In this document: piece after piece, positions 60,143-64,000 of the stretch
How positions within the stretch are numbered: the stretch's first letter is position 1
Layout: every line of letters begins with the position of its first letter
Assembly: GCF_042477335.2 (NCBI RefSeq)
Contig: NC_091247.1
Span: 230,336,001-230,400,000 of the forward strand
DNA length: 64,000 bases
Direction: 5' to 3'
DNA from: Ovis canadensis
Lineage: Eukaryota > Chordata > Mammalia > Artiodactyla > Bovidae
Made by a program: the position numbers and the translations under genes
The notes under the pieces: model-generated
Databases searched by the model: none
Told to the model about the DNA's origin: nothing
Seen by the model: only the letters and a program-made list of their open reading frames with translations

Positions 60143-60740
60143 TGTTGTTGCTCTTCCGTCCCTAAGTCATATCCAACTCTTTGCAGCCCCATGAACTGCA
60201 GCACGCTAGGCTTCCCTGTTCTTCACCATCTCCTGGAGTTTGCGCAAACTCATGTCCATTGAGTCGGTGATGCCATCCAACCCTCTCATCCTCTGCTGCC
60301 CCCTTCTCATCCTGCCCTCAGTCTTTCCCAGCACCACGGTCTTTTCCAGATGGGCAAAGTATTGGAGCTTCGGTTTCAGAATCAGTCCTTCCAGTGAACA
60401 TTAAGGGATGATTTCCTTTAGGATTGATTGGTTGGATCTCCTTGCAGTCCAACCAGAGTCCAAGGGAGTCTCAAGAGTCTTCTCCAGTACCACAGTTTGA
60501 AAGCATCAATTCTTCAGCACTCAGCCTTCTTTATGGTCCAACTCTCACATCCATGCATGACTCCTGGAAAAACCAAAGCTTTGACTACATGGACTTTGTC
60601 TGCAAAGTAATGTCTCTGTTTTCTAACACACCATCTAGTTTTGTCATAGCGTTGCTTTCAAGGGGGTAGCATCTTTTAATTTCATGGCTGCAGTCACCAC
60701 CCACAGTGATTATGGAGCCCAAGAAAATAAAGTCTATCAA
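60143..60740 (-). mobile_element. BovB 3' part, antisense
   Basis: 'gttgttgctcttccgtccct' to 'gcccaagaaaataaagtcta'. About 600 bp, 5' truncated, with an internal deletion around 60340. Confidence 0.93.
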
Positions 60741-60787
60741 TAAAGCTTAGGAAGCATAATGCAATATTTCATCCTAAAATGAAGTGG

Positions 60788-61592
60788 ATGCACGTGTGTT
60801 TGTGTGTGTGGAGTTTTGTGTGTGTGTGCTATGGTTTGTGTGTTAGTGTATGTGTATTGTACGGTTTCTGTGTGGTGTGATTTGTGTATTAGTGTGTGTG
60901 TGGTGTGTGGTTTGTGTGTGTGTGTTGTGTGGTTTGTGTGTTAGTGTGTGTGTATTGGGTGGTTTCTGTGCGCTATGGTTTGTGTTAGTGTGTGTTGTAT
61001 GGGTTGTGTGTTAGTGTGTGTGTGGTGTGTGGTTTGTGTGTGTGGTGTGGTTTGTGTGCGTGGTTTGTGTGTCAGTGTGTCTGTGATGTGGCCTGTGTGT
61101 TACTGTGTGTGTGTGGTGTGGTTTGTGTGTGTGGTTTGTGTGTCAGTGTGTATGTGATGTGGCCTGTGTGTTACTGTGTGTGTGGTTTGTATGGTGTGTG
61201 TGTGTGTGGTATGGTTTGTGTGTGTGGTGTAGTTTGTGTGTTAGTGTGGTTTGTGTGTGTGTGGCCTGTGTGTTATTGTGTATGTGGTTTGTGTGTTCAT
61301 GTGCGTGCGTTGGTATGTGTGTGTTGGGTAGTTTGTGTGTTAGTGTAGTATATGTGTGTGTGTGGTCTGTGTGTTAGTGTATGTTTTAGTGTGTGTGTTG
61401 TGTGGTTTGTGTGTCAGTGTGTGTGTTCTGTGTGTTAGTGTATGAGTACTGTGTGGTTTGTGTTAGTGTGTGGTTTGTGTGTTAATGTGTGTGTGGTTTG
61501 TGTGTGTGTGTGTGTGTGGTTTGTATGTTAGTGTGTGTTAATGTGTGTGTGTGTGTGTGGTTTGTGTGGGGTGTGTGTGTGTATGTGTGTGT
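60788..61592. repeat. GT-rich array (GGTTTGTGTGTTAGTGTGTGTG-type units)
   Basis: About 800 bp of (TG)n interleaved with TGGTTTGTG and TTAGTG blocks. Overlapping plus-strand frames of up to 118 codons of V/C/G/L residues are artefacts of the array. Confidence 0.97.
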
Positions 61593-62528
61593 ATGATGAG
61601 ATCTGCCAAAGCCCCCCGGGGTCCCCAGAGGCCGTCTGGGGGTGCGTTATTCCCAGTGACACTCTGCCCCACCCTCCTGTGCAGGGAGCCCCCAGGCTGA
61701 GCCCCCGTCTCCCGGCTCTGCCCCCAGGCTGAGCTCACCTCGGAGCTGCCCCGGAAGGAGCCAGCATCTGGGAGGAGCAGGAAGAGGGTAGGGGTCAGGT
61801 GTCGGGTGGAGGGGCCTGAGAGGAATGCCTGTTTTCCTTGCCCACAGTGGGGGCGCCCTGGTCTGGGTGGAGAGGGAGGGGCAGGGTGGTCCCGCGGCTC
61901 TGCCTGCTCTGAGCTCAGGGACCCAGGATGAGAGCTTGCTCAGCGCCAACCCCTCCCCGCCCCCGACACCCGTGGCCCAAGTGCTCCACGCCTGCTGGTG
62001 AGGGTGGTCAGCCTGGGCTCTTCGAAGTCAGGACAGGCTCCTGGGGGCTGAGAGAGGGCCCCAAAGCCCGGGGCACCGTCCAAGGCTATCTCACCAACCG
62101 GCTGGCTGGTCAGGGACCAGACCCACAGGGAGGAGGAGGATCTGACCTCACCTTGTTCCCAAGAGTCTCCATCCGGCCCGCCGAGTGCCCCTGGCAGATG
62201 GGTGGGCGCTGGAGTCCAGCTGGAGGATGGCAGGCAGGCAAGATGTCCCAGCACCACCAACCCCGTCTGTCTGGACACCAGGGTCTCAGCCTGCAGGGCG
62301 TTCAGAAGCCAGAGGGACTGTGGCTGCATCGGAAGAGCCCGGGACACACGCTGCAGGGGCCTTGCTGCGGGCCTGCTGCCTCCAACCTCCCGGAGCATCA
62401 GGGCCCTGTCCACCAGACTTGGGCTGCACGTGGTCACGGGAGTAACGAGGCCCCAGGAGACGCCAGTACTTTGAGAGGGTAACAGGCAGGAAGGCCGGGG
62501 GTCTCCAAAGGGAGAAGTAGGCTGCAGG
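61593..62528. other. GC-rich intergenic DNA, nothing identified
   Basis: Overlapping frames of 165-184 codons on both strands, no domain recognised. Confidence 0.35.
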
Positions 62529-63037
62529 TGTCAGACATTTTTCTCTCTGTCTTAAGCAGCAGGAGGGAAGAAACTACAAGCATCAGACGTTTTTCCTTCT
62601 CTACACAAAATTAAAAGGAGCTTTCTTTTAAAATGTGTGTTGCCATGACGACACCGGGTTCCACCTGAACTTAACTTTTCTCAAACCTTGAGCTAACCAA
62701 TGCCTTTTCCTTTCGGAAATGTTTTTCCTAAGCTATGTTAATGAACATGTATTTACCCTAGACTCTGTCTTCAAGTCGGTTCTGATTAGTCAGAACCGAT
62801 AATGGCTCAACAAACGAGTATGTTTTACTCATACAGTTGCTCTCCTAATCTATGTTAATGAGACGATGTATTTGCCTGGAAACCTGCTTTTCTTCGAGGT
62901 TCATGTCAATCGTTTCATGGCGGGGATGACTCACCTTGTGCCAATGTTATCTTAAAATGCATGTTGTGGGTGAGGGGCCTGGTGCCACTCTGAGTTTGGA
63001 GTCTTTTCCTTTCTCTAATTAGCAGCCTGCTAGTAGG

Positions 63038-63045
63038 TATATAAC
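63038..63045 (+). promoter_or_regulatory. LTR TATA box
   Basis: TATATAAC 88-95 bp upstream of the AATAAA signal at 63133, in the expected U3-to-R position of the LTR. Confidence 0.6.
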
Positions 63046-63132
63046 TTTCTCTTAAAGGCTAGCAGGGGGGCAACTCTTTCTACTCCCTTCTGATGTCTAC
63101 GTCAGAAGCTTTCTCTCTCTCTTTTATCCTTT

Positions 63133-63138
63133 AATAAA
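63133..63138 (+). terminator. LTR polyadenylation signal
   Basis: AATAAA in the R region of the LTR, followed by the U5. Confidence 0.6.
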
Positions 63139-63254
63139 ACTTTACTACACAAAAGCTCTGAGCAATCAAGCCTCATCACTGGCCCCATATTGAATTCCTC
63201 TCCCATGGAGGCCAAGAATCCCAGCGTCTTTCACGGCTCAGCAACAGCCTTTCA

Positions 63255-64000
63255 ATGTCCTGTTCTTCACCTTCCACGGGATCACTTCTCCTTCCCTACA
63301 CCTGTGCAGGTGTACTTTGAGGATCTCATTTTTAAATGAGGAAAAGGAGTCTTGGTTAAGTCTGGCATTAACTATCACTCCTGCCCCCGCCAGAGGCTTC
63401 CAGGCTGTGCCCCAAGTGACGCCTCCGCTCCCTGCAGGGGCTGGGGGGGCTAAAGTGAGGAGACTCAGGCTCTGACAGGGCTGGGACCTGGGCCGTGGCC
63501 AACCAGGCCAAGGCAAGGGTGATGAGGCCAGGGCAGAGCGGGAGCACAGAAGGCGGCAAAGTGGCTGAGAGCAGGTGCAGCATGGCTTGGACGAGCCTCC
63601 TGACCATTTGTCCGTGATTAACAGCTGGCAGAGCCCAGGCAGCTTCCACTGTGCCCTGGCCTGAGACGGGCCGTGTCTGTTCCAGAGTCAGGGAGGCACC
63701 AGGTGCTGGGGTCTGGGAACAGCCTGGACCCCCGTAGTGTCCCCTGCAGTCAGTGCTGAGGCCCCTGCTGATCTGGGTCCCCCCCACAGCATGCTCCCTG
63801 GAGCCCTGGTGGTCACAGGCCTCACCTGACCTGGGGCTGCAGGCGGCAGAGTGGCAGGGCCCGTGTGCACGTGGGTGCAGGGAGCCCTGGGTTGGTCCCT
63901 CCCATCCACATGGCTTTCTGCACCTCCTGCTCTTTGCTGGTTTTCACTCTGCAAACTCAGACCCAGGGTCCCTGACAGGGAGCAGCAGCTCAGCCACATG
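63255..64000. other. GC-rich intergenic DNA, nothing identified
   Basis: Frames up to 139 codons on the minus strand, no recognisable protein. Confidence 0.35.

Larger units (their letters stand above)
62529..63254 (+). mobile_element. ERV solo LTR (BTLTR-like)
   Basis: Begins TGTCAGACATTTTTCTC and ends GCAACAGCCTTTCA, the TG...CA ends of an LTR. U3 holds repeated 'ctatgttaatga' words (about 62733 and 62851), a TATATAAC box (63038-63045), an AATAAA signal (63133-63138) and a CT-rich U5 continuing to 63254. It is well preserved, and no internal viral genes are present in the window. The immediate flanking 4-bp words (CAGG, ATGT) differ, so no target-site duplication is confirmed. Confidence 0.82.

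Noticed and set aside
60948..61377. Cys/Val-rich frames resembling small secreted peptides
   Set aside because: Pure product of the GT-rich array; several overlapping frames show the same pattern.

Overview
This window is nuclear DNA from a ruminant, almost certainly a bovid. The evidence is the repeat content: tRNA-Glu-headed Bov-tA and dimeric Bov-A2 SINEs, and BovB (RTE) LINEs in both orientations every few kilobases, on a background of old mammalian L1, some MIR and two ERV solo LTRs. The sequence does not tell cattle from bison, sheep or goat. I found no gene I could defend. Every recognisable coding similarity is retrotransposon reverse transcriptase (BovB or L1) broken by frameshifts and stops. 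The longest other open frames lie in low-complexity arrays or GC-rich single-copy DNA.

Layout. 1-15 kb: antisense and sense L1M fragments with BovB and Bov-tA insertions, and a solo LTR at about 14.4-14.85 kb. 15.4-17.6 kb: a SINE split by a BovB fragment, then an 8-bp minisatellite (136 units in unbroken phase). 17.6-39 kb: mostly GC-rich single-copy DNA with scattered SINEs, short minisatellites, G- and C-runs and an 0.8-kb CA-rich array. 39-46 kb: L1M 3' end, a 1.7-kb BovB, then a long decayed L1M split by a second BovB. 46-53 kb: mostly single copy. 53.2-58.4 kb: a nested locus in which a BovB 3' end was interrupted by a young ruminant L1 that has a twin-priming inversion, a target-site duplication, three later Bov insertions and an internal 54 x 32-bp array. 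58.4-61.6 kb: alternating SINEs, L1M, BovB and a GT-rich array. 61.6-64 kb: GC-rich DNA with a well-preserved ERV solo LTR.

The combination of GC-rich DNA, several independent minisatellites, long CA/GT tracts and no genes would fit a subtelomeric or otherwise recombination-active intergenic region; this is inference. No new protein-coding system is visible. The most informative objects are the two indel-free minisatellites, the L1-in-BovB locus and a 30-bp perfect inverted repeat inside an old L1. Family names come from recognising consensus features from memory; no database was searched.
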